DNA from: OCS155 cluster bacterium AG-422-J23
GTDB lineage: Bacteria; Actinomycetota; Acidimicrobiia; Actinomarinales; Actinomarinaceae
NCBI GenBank assembly: GCA_003213625.1
Contig: QCMT01000001.1
Coordinates: forward strand, 36,615 to 100,614
Direction of reading: 5' to 3'
Length of the DNA stretch: 64,000 bases
Shown here: in pieces, positions 51,001 through 59,658 of the stretch
How the letters are laid out: each line of letters opens with the position of its first letter
How positions within the stretch are numbered: position 1 is the first letter of the stretch
Position numbers and translations under genes: made by a program
The notes under the pieces: generated by a model
The model's database searches: none
The model's input: the letters and a program-made list of their open reading frames with translations, nothing else
What the model was told of the DNA's origin: nothing

Positions 51001-51633
51001 ATGCATACCCCTACAGTTTTTGATTCAAATATATTAGATACTTTCAAAGAGTTACAACTTTCTGATGAAAAATTACATCATTTAAAAAATGTTTTGAGGA
51101 TTAAAGATAAGGATGAAATAAAGATATCAAATGGGAAAGGAAAGCTTTATTTTGGAAACTTAGAAGGAAATGTTGTGTCATTAAAATCTAATCAAGAATT
51201 TGAAAGAAAAAATGATATTGATGTATTTATTTCTTTCATTCAAGATAAAGATAGGCTTCGTTTTATTGTTGAGAAATTAACGGAGCTATCTGTAAGTTCA
51301 GTAACTTTCGGCCCTACGGATCATTCACAAAAAATAAAAGTTGATTTAGATAAGCTTAATATGTGGTCTATCTCAGCAGTAGAACAATCAGGAAACGCGT
51401 TTAAACCAGATATATTTATTTCAAATAATTTGGATTTTGAAAAATTTAATCACGGTCTAGATATTACTGGTAAACATATTAAAGAAAACAACAGTATGAA
51501 AAACATAGCTATTGGCCCTGAAGGTGGCTGGTCTAATAACGAGAAAGATAAATTTAAATATTTATCAAATATTGGTGATTTTACCTTAAGAACAGAGACA
51601 GCCTCAATACTTGGTGTATCCTTATTGATGTAA
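51001..51633 (+). CDS. rsmE: 16S rRNA m3U1498 methyltransferase RsmE, short form
   Basis: A 210-residue SPOUT methyltransferase, shorter than the usual 240-250. The N-terminal PUA-like region has HHLKNVLRIKDKDEI; the SPOUT knot has AIGPEGGWSNNEKDKF and LRTETASILGVSLLM. The usual catalytic-region arginine cluster around 'RS' in the middle domain is reduced. It starts one base after lepA. HIT and phoH follow, the usual actinobacterial order, although dnaJ/hrcA, often upstream, are absent from this place. Confidence 0.88.
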   Translation: MHTPTVFDSNILDTFKELQLSDEKLHHLKNVLRIKDKDEIKISNGKGKLYFGNLEGNVVSLKSNQEFERKNDIDVFISFIQDKDRLRFIVEKLTELSVSSVTFGPTDHSQKIKVDLDKLNMWSISAVEQSGNAFKPDIFISNNLDFEKFNHGLDITGKHIKENNSMKNIAIGPEGGWSNNEKDKFKYLSNIGDFTLRTETASILGVSLLM

Positions 51634-51641
51634 AATATAAT

Positions 51642-51983
51642 ATGGAAGAAAAATCAGTATTTGAGATGATTCTAAATAAAGAAATAGAATCAGAAATAAT
51701 TTACGAAGATGACGATATATTTTCAATTCAAGACATAAATCCTGTTGCTAGAATTCATCTACTAATAATTCCCAAAAAAAGAATAAATACAATAAATAAT
51801 TTATCTGATGAGGACACATTGTTGGTTGGAAAGATGATACAAGTAGCTAAAGATTTAGCAAAAAAATATGAAATAGATCAGAGTGGCTATAGATTAATAT
51901 TTAACACTAATGATGATGGTGGACAGACTGTTTATCATATACATCTCCATTTAATTGGAGGAGAAAAATTGAAGGCTTTCTAA
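51642..51983 (+). CDS. HIT-family nucleotide-binding protein
   Basis: A 113-residue histidine-triad protein, probably a purine-nucleoside phosphoramidase. The triad is in YHIHLHLIGG. Earlier DDDIFSIQDINPVARIHLLIIPKKRI is the usual hydrophobic core strand. The stop TAA overlaps the phoH ATG. HIT genes beside phoH are common. Confident call; precise substrate unknown. Confidence 0.93.
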   Translation: MEEKSVFEMILNKEIESEIIYEDDDIFSIQDINPVARIHLLIIPKKRINTINNLSDEDTLLVGKMIQVAKDLAKKYEIDQSGYRLIFNTNDDGGQTVYHIHLHLIGGEKLKAF

Positions 51984-52915
51984 TGGTTGTTGAAAAAGTC
52001 ATACCTAATAATATTGAATTAATTAATTTGTTTGGAATTAATGACAATAATTTAAAATATATAAAAAAAATTTTTCCGGCATTAAAAATCAATGCGAGGG
52101 GCAACATTCTTTATATAGAGGGAAATAAGGATAGGGTAGAAAAACTAGTTAGCTTAATCGATGAAATGGTTGCTTTAAATCAAAATAATCAGACTGTCGA
52201 TATTCCTGATATCGAACTTTTAATGAATATGAATGGGACATTAAATGGTAATGGTAAAAAATTAAGCACAATAAGCATTACAAATAATAAGTCCATAAAA
52301 GTTAAAAACGTAAGTCAATACAAATATATAGAAACAATTATGAATTCAACTGTCACATTTGGAGTTGGGCCCGCTGGAACAGGAAAAACCTTTTTAGCAG
52401 TTGCTAGTGCAGTAAAAATGTACTCTGAAGATCAGATAAAGAAAATTGTTCTTACTAGGCCAGCAGTAGAAGCTGGAGAAAAATTGGGATTTCTTCCTGG
52501 CGACTTATCTCAAAAAATCGATCCCTATTTGGTCCCATTATTTGATTCACTAGAGTACTTTTTTGGTAATGAGAACCTAGAGTATTTAATCGAAAAAAGA
52601 AATATTGAAATCGTTCCACTTGCCTATATGAGAGGTAGAACTTTAAACAACGCATGTATTATTCTTGATGAAGCACAGAATGCCACCTCAGGACAAATAA
52701 AAATGTTTCTAACTAGATTAGGTGAAAATTCTAAAGTAATTATTACTGGTGATGAATCACAGATAGATCTTTACAATACAGATAACTCTGGTCTAAAAAG
52801 AACAAGAAAAGCACTATCTAATATTGATGAAATATCTGTCATGGAATTTGATAATGCTGATATTGTGAGAAATCCTATTGTTTCAAAAATATTAGAGGTA
52901 TTTCCAAAGAAATAA
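51983..52915 (+). CDS. phoH: PhoH-like ATPase
   Basis: A 310-residue P-loop ATPase, possibly an RNA helicase-like factor. The P-loop is GPAGTGKTFLAVASA, LTRPAVEAGEKLGFLPGDL follows, and Walker B is ILDEAQNAT. An N-terminal KH-like region (about 15-75, with ARGNILYIEGNKDRVEKL) fits the PhoH1 group. It overlaps both neighbours by one base. PhoH next to ybeY is a conserved link with rRNA maturation. Confident call. Confidence 0.94.
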   Translation: MVVEKVIPNNIELINLFGINDNNLKYIKKIFPALKINARGNILYIEGNKDRVEKLVSLIDEMVALNQNNQTVDIPDIELLMNMNGTLNGNGKKLSTISITNNKSIKVKNVSQYKYIETIMNSTVTFGVGPAGTGKTFLAVASAVKMYSEDQIKKIVLTRPAVEAGEKLGFLPGDLSQKIDPYLVPLFDSLEYFFGNENLEYLIEKRNIEIVPLAYMRGRTLNNACIILDEAQNATSGQIKMFLTRLGENSKVIITGDESQIDLYNTDNSGLKRTRKALSNIDEISVMEFDNADIVRNPIVSKILEVFPKK

Positions 52916-55089
52916 TGAGAAATTACTTTTCTTTTGGTATAAAACTTTTATATATTGCAATTTTTGGTGGTTTAGTTTGGTTTATTTCATTCTCAATATT
53001 TCCTGAAAATCAAGTAATAAAGATTAGTATTGGTGAGGAATCACCTTCAACATTTGTTGCTCCAAAATATATAGAAATCGTGGATGAAGAGCAAACTGAT
53101 GAAAATATCGCCAAAGCTGTTGATTCAGTTAATCCAATATATTCAATAAATTCAGATCTTAATCAAACGGTTTTAAATGGAATTACAAGTATGTTTCTGA
53201 CAGTCATTGAGGCAAGGATGGAAGAAGTCCTAGTATCAAGTGATCAAGATACAGTTGGTGAGAGTACGGAACCAGTAGTTGAGGTTGTTGAGTTAAATAA
53301 AATTCAGCAGATAGAAAAAATTGCAAGTTCATTATTGTTCTCAACAATTTCAACGGCGAATATCGAAGTCCTTGTTGAGATATCAAATTATGATTTATTA
53401 AACAAAACAGGATATCTTTCTCAGTTAGAACTTGAGGCAAAAAGCTTAGCAAGTGACATTCTCCAAGTTGGTATCAACAATGATAATTTAAACCAAACAA
53501 GACAGAATCTTGTATCAAATCCACCATATTTAGATCTATCAAGTGAGTTATTCGCATTAATCCCAGAGAGTAGATTAAGATCTTCTGTTGCAGAATTAAT
53601 AGCAGAAAATTTAACAGTCAATCAAAAACTTGAACAAGAACTATGGGATGAGCAAAAACAAAAAGTCGCAGATTCAATTGATCCTGTAATTATTAAATAT
53701 TTTGAAGAAGACATAGTAGTTAGTGAGGGTGAAAAAATTAACCCTGTCCAATACAACGCACTAGATAATTTTGGATATTTATCAGGGGAGTCAAGGAGTA
53801 TACAAACTGCAGCAATACCAATAATCTTTTCAGTTTTTGTTCTAATTTATTTCTTATTGTGGAGATTTAAGGATTCTATGTGGAACAATAACAATGAATT
53901 TTTATTGTTATTAACACTAATACTTATTTCATCAATATTTTTGAGAGGTATTTCATATTTTTCTCAAAGTTTAGATTTAAATTATTTGAAATATGCTGTC
54001 CCAATTTCGTTTGTAGGTGTAGTTTCGGCTGTTTTACTAAATTTAAGAGCAACACTTATTTTGTCACTTTCAAGTTCATTGTTAGCTCTTGCTGGTGGAG
54101 GAAATATAGGTCTTGTTGCTATGGGAGCTGTACTTACAGTTGTACCCTCAATATTTCTCTCAGAGGATATAGACAGAATTACTTTGAGGCAAAGAATAAT
54201 TTACATTACCTTATCTCAACCAGTAGTCGCTTTTGGAATATTCTTTTTCCTTAGAGAAAATTTCACCTTTGTTGAAATTTTTGTATCTTCCTTACTGGGA
54301 GGGTTAGTTGGTAATTTAGCAGCATTTTCACTAATAAATTATATTGAACTGGCATTTAGATTAACTACAAATTTTAGGCTTTCAGAAATTGCAGATAGAA
54401 ACCATCCAGGACTTAGATATTTAGAAGAAAAAGCTTTAGGGACATTCAATCACTCGCTTGTCGTCGGAACACTTGCGGATAGGGCGGCAAATCTCATAGG
54501 CGCAAATTCACAACTAGTAAGAGCTATGGCCTACTTTCACGATTTAGGAAAAACTGAAAACCCGTCAATGTTTGTAGAAAATCAGTTTGGATCAAGTAAC
54601 CCACATGATAATTTATCTTCAAATGAATCAGTAGAAATTATCAGATCACACGTGACAGATGGTGTGAAATTAGCCAAAAAATTCAAAATCCCTGAAGCAG
54701 TTTACAGAGGGATAATCGAACACCACGGTGATTCAGTGATGAGGTATTTTTATGAAAAAGAAAAACTTACAAACCCAGAAGTCACAAAAGATAATTTTAG
54801 ACACCTTGGAGAAAAGCCAAGTTCAAAAGAAACGGTTATTTTAATGTTTGCAGACGCTCTGGAGGCAGCATGTAGAGCAAGATTTCAATATGAAGATGCC
54901 GATGAAGAAAAAATATCTAATTTAGTCAATGAAATTTTTGAAGAAAAGATCAACGATGGTCAATTACTGAATGCACCCATAACTTTCCAAGATCTTGAAA
55001 AAATTAAACAGTCATTTCAAGCAAGTTTGGAAGGTCTTTACCATCAAAGAGTTTTGTATCCAGAATTTACAAAAGATGAAGAAGAATAA
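52915..55089 (+). CDS. HD-domain (7TM-7TMR-HD, PgpH-like) membrane phosphodiesterase
   Basis: A 724-residue protein. One N-terminal helix (about 9-28), a large extracytoplasmic region (30-290), a seven-helix membrane block (about 300-475) and a C-terminal cytosolic HD domain with NHSLVVGTLADRAA, YFHDLGK and IIEHHGDSV (metal ligands His and Asp). In Listeria and others this architecture (PgpH) degrades cyclic di-AMP. No diadenylate cyclase is visible in this window. It is located between phoH and ybeY, as usual. Confident architecture; c-di-AMP role inferred from the family. Confidence 0.9.
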   Translation: MRNYFSFGIKLLYIAIFGGLVWFISFSIFPENQVIKISIGEESPSTFVAPKYIEIVDEEQTDENIAKAVDSVNPIYSINSDLNQTVLNGITSMFLTVIEARMEEVLVSSDQDTVGESTEPVVEVVELNKIQQIEKIASSLLFSTISTANIEVLVEISNYDLLNKTGYLSQLELEAKSLASDILQVGINNDNLNQTRQNLVSNPPYLDLSSELFALIPESRLRSSVAELIAENLTVNQKLEQELWDEQKQKVADSIDPVIIKYFEEDIVVSEGEKINPVQYNALDNFGYLSGESRSIQTAAIPIIFSVFVLIYFLLWRFKDSMWNNNNEFLLLLTLILISSIFLRGISYFSQSLDLNYLKYAVPISFVGVVSAVLLNLRATLILSLSSSLLALAGGGNIGLVAMGAVLTVVPSIFLSEDIDRITLRQRIIYITLSQPVVAFGIFFFLRENFTFVEIFVSSLLGGLVGNLAAFSLINYIELAFRLTTNFRLSEIADRNHPGLRYLEEKALGTFNHSLVVGTLADRAANLIGANSQLVRAMAYFHDLGKTENPSMFVENQFGSSNPHDNLSSNESVEIIRSHVTDGVKLAKKFKIPEAVYRGIIEHHGDSVMRYFYEKEKLTNPEVTKDNFRHLGEKPSSKETVILMFADALEAACRARFQYEDADEEKISNLVNEIFEEKINDGQLLNAPITFQDLEKIKQSFQASLEGLYHQRVLYPEFTKDEEE

Positions 55090-55092
55090 ATA

Positions 55093-55536
55093 TTGAAAAT
55101 TGTTTTTAACGGTTATTTTTATAAAAATGAAAAATTAAAAGTAACCCAAGCTGTAAAAATTTTTTCTGAGAATTTCAAAATATCAAGAAATTTTCATTTT
55201 ACGGTTCATTCTCTAAATGAAAGTGAATCAAAAAAATTAAATCAAAAAACATTTAATAAAAACAAGCCAACAGATGTTTTGTCTTTTCCTTTATACAACG
55301 ACATTGAAGCTATAAATCAATTAGATAAAAGTATGTATGAAGATATGGGTGACATGTTCATTTGTCGAAATGTTATTAAAAAGAATGCAGAAATCTACGA
55401 TAAAGATTTTGTTGAAGAACTACAATATATTGTAATTCATGGGCTTTTACATTTAATTGGTTACTCACATGAAAAAAATGACAAATTAAAGACGTATGAA
55501 TCAAAACTTATGAAGAAAATTTGGAATGAATCTTAA
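55093..55536 (+). CDS. ybeY: Endoribonuclease YbeY
   Basis: A 147-residue metal-dependent rRNA-processing factor. The zinc motif is HGLLHLIGYSHE, equivalent to HGxLHLxGYDH with Asp replaced by Ser before the last His, and TDVLSFPL precedes it. Start is TTG 55093, three bases after the HD-protein stop. The era and recO genes that often follow are absent at this place; uppS overlaps by 11 bases. Confident call. Confidence 0.93.
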   Translation: MKIVFNGYFYKNEKLKVTQAVKIFSENFKISRNFHFTVHSLNESESKKLNQKTFNKNKPTDVLSFPLYNDIEAINQLDKSMYEDMGDMFICRNVIKKNAEIYDKDFVEELQYIVIHGLLHLIGYSHEKNDKLKTYESKLMKKIWNES

Positions 55537-56224
55537 GGATATAAATCTTAATCACATTGCCATAATTATGGATGGTAATGGAAGATGGGCAACCAACCAG
55601 GGATTAGAGAGAACAGCAGGACATGCTGCTGGTGAATTCTCCCTTTCACGTTCAATTGATTGGGCACTTAAAAACAATCTGCAATGGCTAACGGTTTATG
55701 CTTTTTCAACTGAAAATTGGTCAAGGTCTGAAGATGAAGTTGATTTTTTAATGTTTTTTAATCGTGATATTTTGATCAGGAGAAGAGAAGAATTTAATGA
55801 TAAAGGTGTTAGATTTCATTTTATTGGTGATTTAGAAGACAATAGAATTCCAGATGAAAATAAATTTCTGATGAATGAAACTGAACAATTGACCAAGAAC
55901 AATAAAAAGTTGAATCTTGTATTTGCATTTAACTATGGTTCAAGAAAAGAAATTCATGATGCTTATACAAAATTAAATAAAAATTCTATTGATCAATTAG
56001 ATGAAAAATCATTTCGAGCTAATTTATTATTACCTGAAATGCCAGACCCAGATTTATTAATACGTACAGCAGGGGAGAAGAGAGTAAGTAATTTTCTTCT
56101 CTATCAATTAAGCTACACTGAGCTTATGTTTGTGGATACTCTATGGCCTGATTTTGATGAAAAAGAATTAGATTCGGCCGTTGATGAATTTCAGAATAGA
56201 GTAAGAAAGTATGGAAATGCCTGA
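55526..56224 (+). CDS. uppS: Isoprenyl (undecaprenyl) diphosphate synthase
   Basis: A 232-residue cis-prenyltransferase that makes the C55 carrier lipid for wall and glycan synthesis. Family signatures are IAIIMDGNGRWATNQG (catalytic Asp), YAFSTENWSR and the C-terminal RTAGEKRVSNFLLYQLSYTE with the conserved Arg and Glu. The family usually has RTGGE/RTSGE; here it is RTAGE. It supplies the carrier for the flippase, RodA and LCP pathways encoded in the window. Confident call. Confidence 0.94.
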   Translation: MNLKDINLNHIAIIMDGNGRWATNQGLERTAGHAAGEFSLSRSIDWALKNNLQWLTVYAFSTENWSRSEDEVDFLMFFNRDILIRRREEFNDKGVRFHFIGDLEDNRIPDENKFLMNETEQLTKNNKKLNLVFAFNYGSRKEIHDAYTKLNKNSIDQLDEKSFRANLLLPEMPDPDLLIRTAGEKRVSNFLLYQLSYTELMFVDTLWPDFDEKELDSAVDEFQNRVRKYGNA

Positions 56225-57500
56225 AGAAATATTTGATAAGGTTGTAAAAATTGCTCAATCAAGAGGATTTGTATTTAATGCTTCATCAATATATGGAGGA
56301 TTAAGAAGTTCTTATGATTACGGTCCATTAGGAGTACTTCTTAAAAATAATATAGAAAAGATGTGGTGGAAAAGTATCAGCAATTTAGAAGTTGAAATTT
56401 ATCCAATAGATACTGCGATTATACAATCAAGCGATGTTTGGAAAGCATCGGGTCATGTAGGCGAATTCACCGACCCAATGGTTGACCATAAACCTACAGG
56501 TGAAAGATTTAGAGCTGATCAGGTACCAGATCATATTAAGAAAGAGGACTTAACGGAACCACGTCAATTCAACTTGATGTTCCAAACAAACATTGGCCCT
56601 GTTGAAAATGAAAACTCAACTGTTTATTTAAGACCAGAAACTGCACAAGGTATATTTGTAAATTTTGAAAATGTTTTGAGAACAATGAGAGCAAAAATAC
56701 CTTTTGGAATTGGAAATATTGGAAAGTCATTTCGAAACGAAATTACACCTGGACAATTTATTTTTAGGACAAGAGAGTTTGAACAAATGGAGATTGAATT
56801 CTTTTGTGATGAGAGTGAAGAGGACAAATGGTTTGATTATTGGATTGAAAATAGACTTAATTGGTACAAAAACTTGGGTATTCCTGAAAATAAATTAAGA
56901 ATAAGAGAACATGATGAATCTGAACTAGCTCATTATGCGAAGAAAACATCAGATATTGAGTTTGAATATCCTTGGGGATGGGGTGAACTTGAAGGAATTG
57001 CCAATAGAGGTAATTATGATTTAAATGCTCATCAAGAAAGTAGTGGCAAGGATTTAAGATATTTTGATCCAAATAGTGATAACAAATTTACTCCATCTGT
57101 TATCGAGCCTGCTGGAGGTCTTACTCGTACTTTATTTGCGGTTTTACTTTCATTGTATGAAGAAGAGGAACTAGAAAAAGAGGTAAGGACTCTATTTAAA
57201 TTTAAATTTGACCTCGCTCCAATTCAAATTGGGATTCTGCCATTAAGTAAAAAAGAAGAATTAATCGAAGTATGTAATTCTATTAAATCTGAACTGGGTC
57301 CATATTTCAGAACAGAAATTGATGTAACTCAATCTATTGGGAAACGCTATAGAAGACAGGATGAAATTGGGACTCCCTATTGTATAACTGTAGATTTTGA
57401 CACATTAGAAGATAAGGCTGTCACTGTACGAGATAGAGACAGTATGTCACAAGAGAGAATTAAAATCGAAGATATAAAAAGCTATTTTGACAATATGTAA
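56211..57500 (+). CDS. glyS: Glycyl-tRNA synthetase, dimeric type
   Basis: A 429-residue class II synthetase of the alpha2 (eukaryote/actinobacteria-like) type rather than the alpha2-beta2 bacterial type. It has RGFVFNASSIYGGLRSSYDYGPLG at the N-terminus (motif seen in residues 14-37), motif 2 around FRTREFEQMEIEFF, and EPAGGLTRTL as motif 3. ATG 56211 overlaps uppS; ATG 56217 is an alternative. dnaG follows with a one-base overlap. Confident call. Confidence 0.95.
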   Translation: MEMPEEIFDKVVKIAQSRGFVFNASSIYGGLRSSYDYGPLGVLLKNNIEKMWWKSISNLEVEIYPIDTAIIQSSDVWKASGHVGEFTDPMVDHKPTGERFRADQVPDHIKKEDLTEPRQFNLMFQTNIGPVENENSTVYLRPETAQGIFVNFENVLRTMRAKIPFGIGNIGKSFRNEITPGQFIFRTREFEQMEIEFFCDESEEDKWFDYWIENRLNWYKNLGIPENKLRIREHDESELAHYAKKTSDIEFEYPWGWGELEGIANRGNYDLNAHQESSGKDLRYFDPNSDNKFTPSVIEPAGGLTRTLFAVLLSLYEEEELEKEVRTLFKFKFDLAPIQIGILPLSKKEELIEVCNSIKSELGPYFRTEIDVTQSIGKRYRRQDEIGTPYCITVDFDTLEDKAVTVRDRDSMSQERIKIEDIKSYFDNM

Positions 57501-59131
57501 TGGGAATCTCAAAACAATCAATCGACGACTTAAGAAATAGATCTAAAATAAGTGATTTTATTCTAAGTTCTACAACTGGAAAATTAAGAGGTAATAAAGG
57601 GATGGCTCTTTGCCCTTTTCATGGTGAAAAAACTGCAAGTATGAGTTTTACAGATGAAGATAATTTGTTTCATTGTTTTGGCTGTAAAGAGGGTGGAGAT
57701 ATTTATAAATACATTCAATTGATAAACAATGTTGAATTTCAAGAATCAGTTGAGATTGCTGCTGAAAAGTATGGATTTAATCTCACATACACTGATTCAA
57801 AGTTCGAGAGTGACCAAAAAAATCTTATTGGATCAATGAGTAAAATTCATAATTTTTTTATTAACAATATGAAAGAAGGTAATAGCCCTGAGTCAATAGA
57901 TTATTTAAAGTCGAGAGATTTAGATGGAACAGATATAAAAGAATTTCGAATTGGCTTTGCAGAAAAAGATGAAAAAAGTACGAATGAGTTTTTTAAAAAA
58001 AACAATCTAACAAAAACGGATCTAAAAAATCTTGGATTATTGAGTGAAAGAGGAAATTTTTTATTTAAAAATAGAATAATTTTTCCAATAACAAATTTAA
58101 GGAATGAAACAGTTGGTTTTGGTGGAAGAGCATTAGATGATTTTGGTCCAAAATATATAAACACAGCTGAATCTTCAATTTATCGAAAAAACAGATCGCT
58201 ATATTTTACAAGTGAGTTTTTATCGGATTTGAAAAAGAAAAAGTTTGTTATTTTAGTTGAAGGATATTTTGATGTAATTGCATTTAATAAACTTGGCTTT
58301 AATAATGTTGCATCACCATCGGGGACTGCATTAACAGTTCAACAAATTAATTTACTTTCTAGATATACAAAAGAAATTTACCTGTGTTTTGATAATGACG
58401 AAGCAGGAGATACTGCCACGAAAAGAGTTCTTGAAATTAAAAATAATCAGCCATCAGAAATTAATTTTTTCAAACTAAATCTTCCTAAAGAGTTTAAAGA
58501 TATCTCAGAGCTTTATGAAGGTGGTAATAGTGATATAAACAAAATTATCAATGAAAAGGAAGATCTTGTTGAATTCTGCATCAATAAAATAATAGATACA
58601 GACAATACAAAAAAAACTTTTCAAGAATTTAAGCAAATATCAAGTTTTCTAAGTCCATTAGAGAAAGATTTAGCTATTGGATATCTGAGTAAAAAAATAG
58701 GTATTACCAAAGAGGTATTAATTAATGAATTAAATTATCAGTCAGACAATGAGCCACTATCCCAAAATGAAAATTCTTCAAGACAAATAAAACATATTGA
58801 AACGTTTCAAGATATTTTAATTGCGGAAATAATAAAAAAAGATTTTGATATTGAAGAGGATCTTGACTTTTTAATTAATTTAAATCTTGAATTTAAAACA
58901 TTAATTGATGAGCTTAAAGCTAATAGAAATAGTAATGAATTCGAAAAGTATGAAAATATTTCTTATTCTGATACCCAACTTAAAGAGTCTGTAGCCAGGC
59001 TTTATATTTATTACTCTGATATAAAAATTGAAAATTTAATTAAAGAAATGGATGAGTCTAATGACTTATCCCTGTTAGAAGACCTAGAAGATCTTAAAAA
59101 GAAAATAGAATTTTATCAGAATACTCTTTAA
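57500..59131 (+). CDS. dnaG: DNA primase
   Basis: A 543-residue primase. The zinc-binding domain has Cys38-x2-His41 (CPFHGEK) and Cys59-x2-Cys62 (CFGC). The Toprim catalytic core has LVEGYFDVIAF and CFDNDEAGD with the metal-binding Glu and Asp residues. The C-terminal helicase-binding region (about 430-543) is Glu/Lys-rich and shorter than in many relatives. It starts in the glyS stop (TAATG). Confident call. Confidence 0.95.
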   Translation: MGISKQSIDDLRNRSKISDFILSSTTGKLRGNKGMALCPFHGEKTASMSFTDEDNLFHCFGCKEGGDIYKYIQLINNVEFQESVEIAAEKYGFNLTYTDSKFESDQKNLIGSMSKIHNFFINNMKEGNSPESIDYLKSRDLDGTDIKEFRIGFAEKDEKSTNEFFKKNNLTKTDLKNLGLLSERGNFLFKNRIIFPITNLRNETVGFGGRALDDFGPKYINTAESSIYRKNRSLYFTSEFLSDLKKKKFVILVEGYFDVIAFNKLGFNNVASPSGTALTVQQINLLSRYTKEIYLCFDNDEAGDTATKRVLEIKNNQPSEINFFKLNLPKEFKDISELYEGGNSDINKIINEKEDLVEFCINKIIDTDNTKKTFQEFKQISSFLSPLEKDLAIGYLSKKIGITKEVLINELNYQSDNEPLSQNENSSRQIKHIETFQDILIAEIIKKDFDIEEDLDFLINLNLEFKTLIDELKANRNSNEFEKYENISYSDTQLKESVARLYIYYSDIKIENLIKEMDESNDLSLLEDLEDLKKKIEFYQNTL

Positions 59132-59154
59132 TACATACTATTATTAATTTGCTA

Positions 59155-59227
59155 TCCGAGGTAGCTCAATTGGCAGAGCAGCGGACTGTTAATCCGTTGG
59201 TTGTGGGTTCAAGTCCCACCCTCGGAG
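59155..59227 (+). tRNA. tRNA-Asn (anticodon GTT)
   Basis: Acceptor TCCGAGG pairs with CCTCGGA. The anticodon loop CTGTTAA gives GTT, and the discriminator is G. CCA is not encoded. The gene lies 23 bp after dnaG. Confidence 0.93.
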
Positions 59228-59260
59228 CAAAATTTTCTAAGTATCTATCAATAACTAGTC

Positions 59261-59266
59261 TATAAT
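59261..59266 (+). promoter_or_regulatory. -10 element before the SCP2 gene
   Basis: A perfect TATAAT lies 20 bases before the ATG at 59287. The -35 is poor. A full Shine-Dalgarno GAGGAGG (59276-59282) follows, in contrast to the leaderless layout seen at several operon heads. Confidence 0.5.
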
Positions 59267-59286
59267 TACTTTTGAAGAGGAGGAAT

Positions 59287-59577
59287 ATGTCAGAAGCTTT
59301 AGATTTTGTAAAACAAAATGCTGAAGGAAAAGATCTTAGTGTTCTACCAGGATCAATTAAATGGGTTGTAGATTCACAAATAGTATTTATGAATCCAGAT
59401 AATGGTGAAATAACTGATGATGACGCTGAAGCAGCCTGCACAATAACTACTGATATGGAAACTTTTAAAGGAATGTACGATAAATCCGTAAGTCCTCAAG
59501 CAGCTTTCATGACAGGTAAGTTAAAAGTAGAGGGTGATATGGGAATAGCACTCAAGCTTCAATCAGTAATAAATTAA
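59287..59577 (+). CDS. SCP2-domain sterol/lipid carrier-like protein
   Basis: A 96-residue protein resembling a minimal SCP2 domain: GSIKWVVDSQIVFMNPDN for the central strands, then the TDMETFKGMYD helix and the C-terminal GKLKVEGDMGIALKLQSVIN, which is the family end motif. SCP2 domains form a hydrophobic tunnel for acyl or sterol-like lipids. Start is ATG 59287 because GAGGAGG lies just upstream; an earlier frame start at 59272 would place that site in the gene. It stands alone between two tRNA genes. Family call good; ligand unknown. Confidence 0.82.
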   Translation: MSEALDFVKQNAEGKDLSVLPGSIKWVVDSQIVFMNPDNGEITDDDAEAACTITTDMETFKGMYDKSVSPQAAFMTGKLKVEGDMGIALKLQSVIN

Positions 59578-59582
59578 CATTT

Positions 59583-59656
59583 GGGCCTGTAGCTCAGTTG
59601 GTTAGAGCAACGGACTCATAATCCGTCGGTCGCAGGTTCGAGTCCTGCCGGGCCCA
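59583..59656 (+). tRNA. tRNA with anticodon CAT (elongator Met or lysidine-type Ile)
   Basis: Acceptor GGGCCTG pairs with CGGGCCC. The anticodon stem ACGGA/TCCGT holds CTCATAA, anticodon CAT. The absence of three G-C pairs next to the loop excludes initiator tRNA. Discriminator A fits both elongator Met and Ile(k2C); I cannot separate them without a specific model. CCA is not encoded. Confidence 0.85.
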
Positions 59657-59658
59657 CA

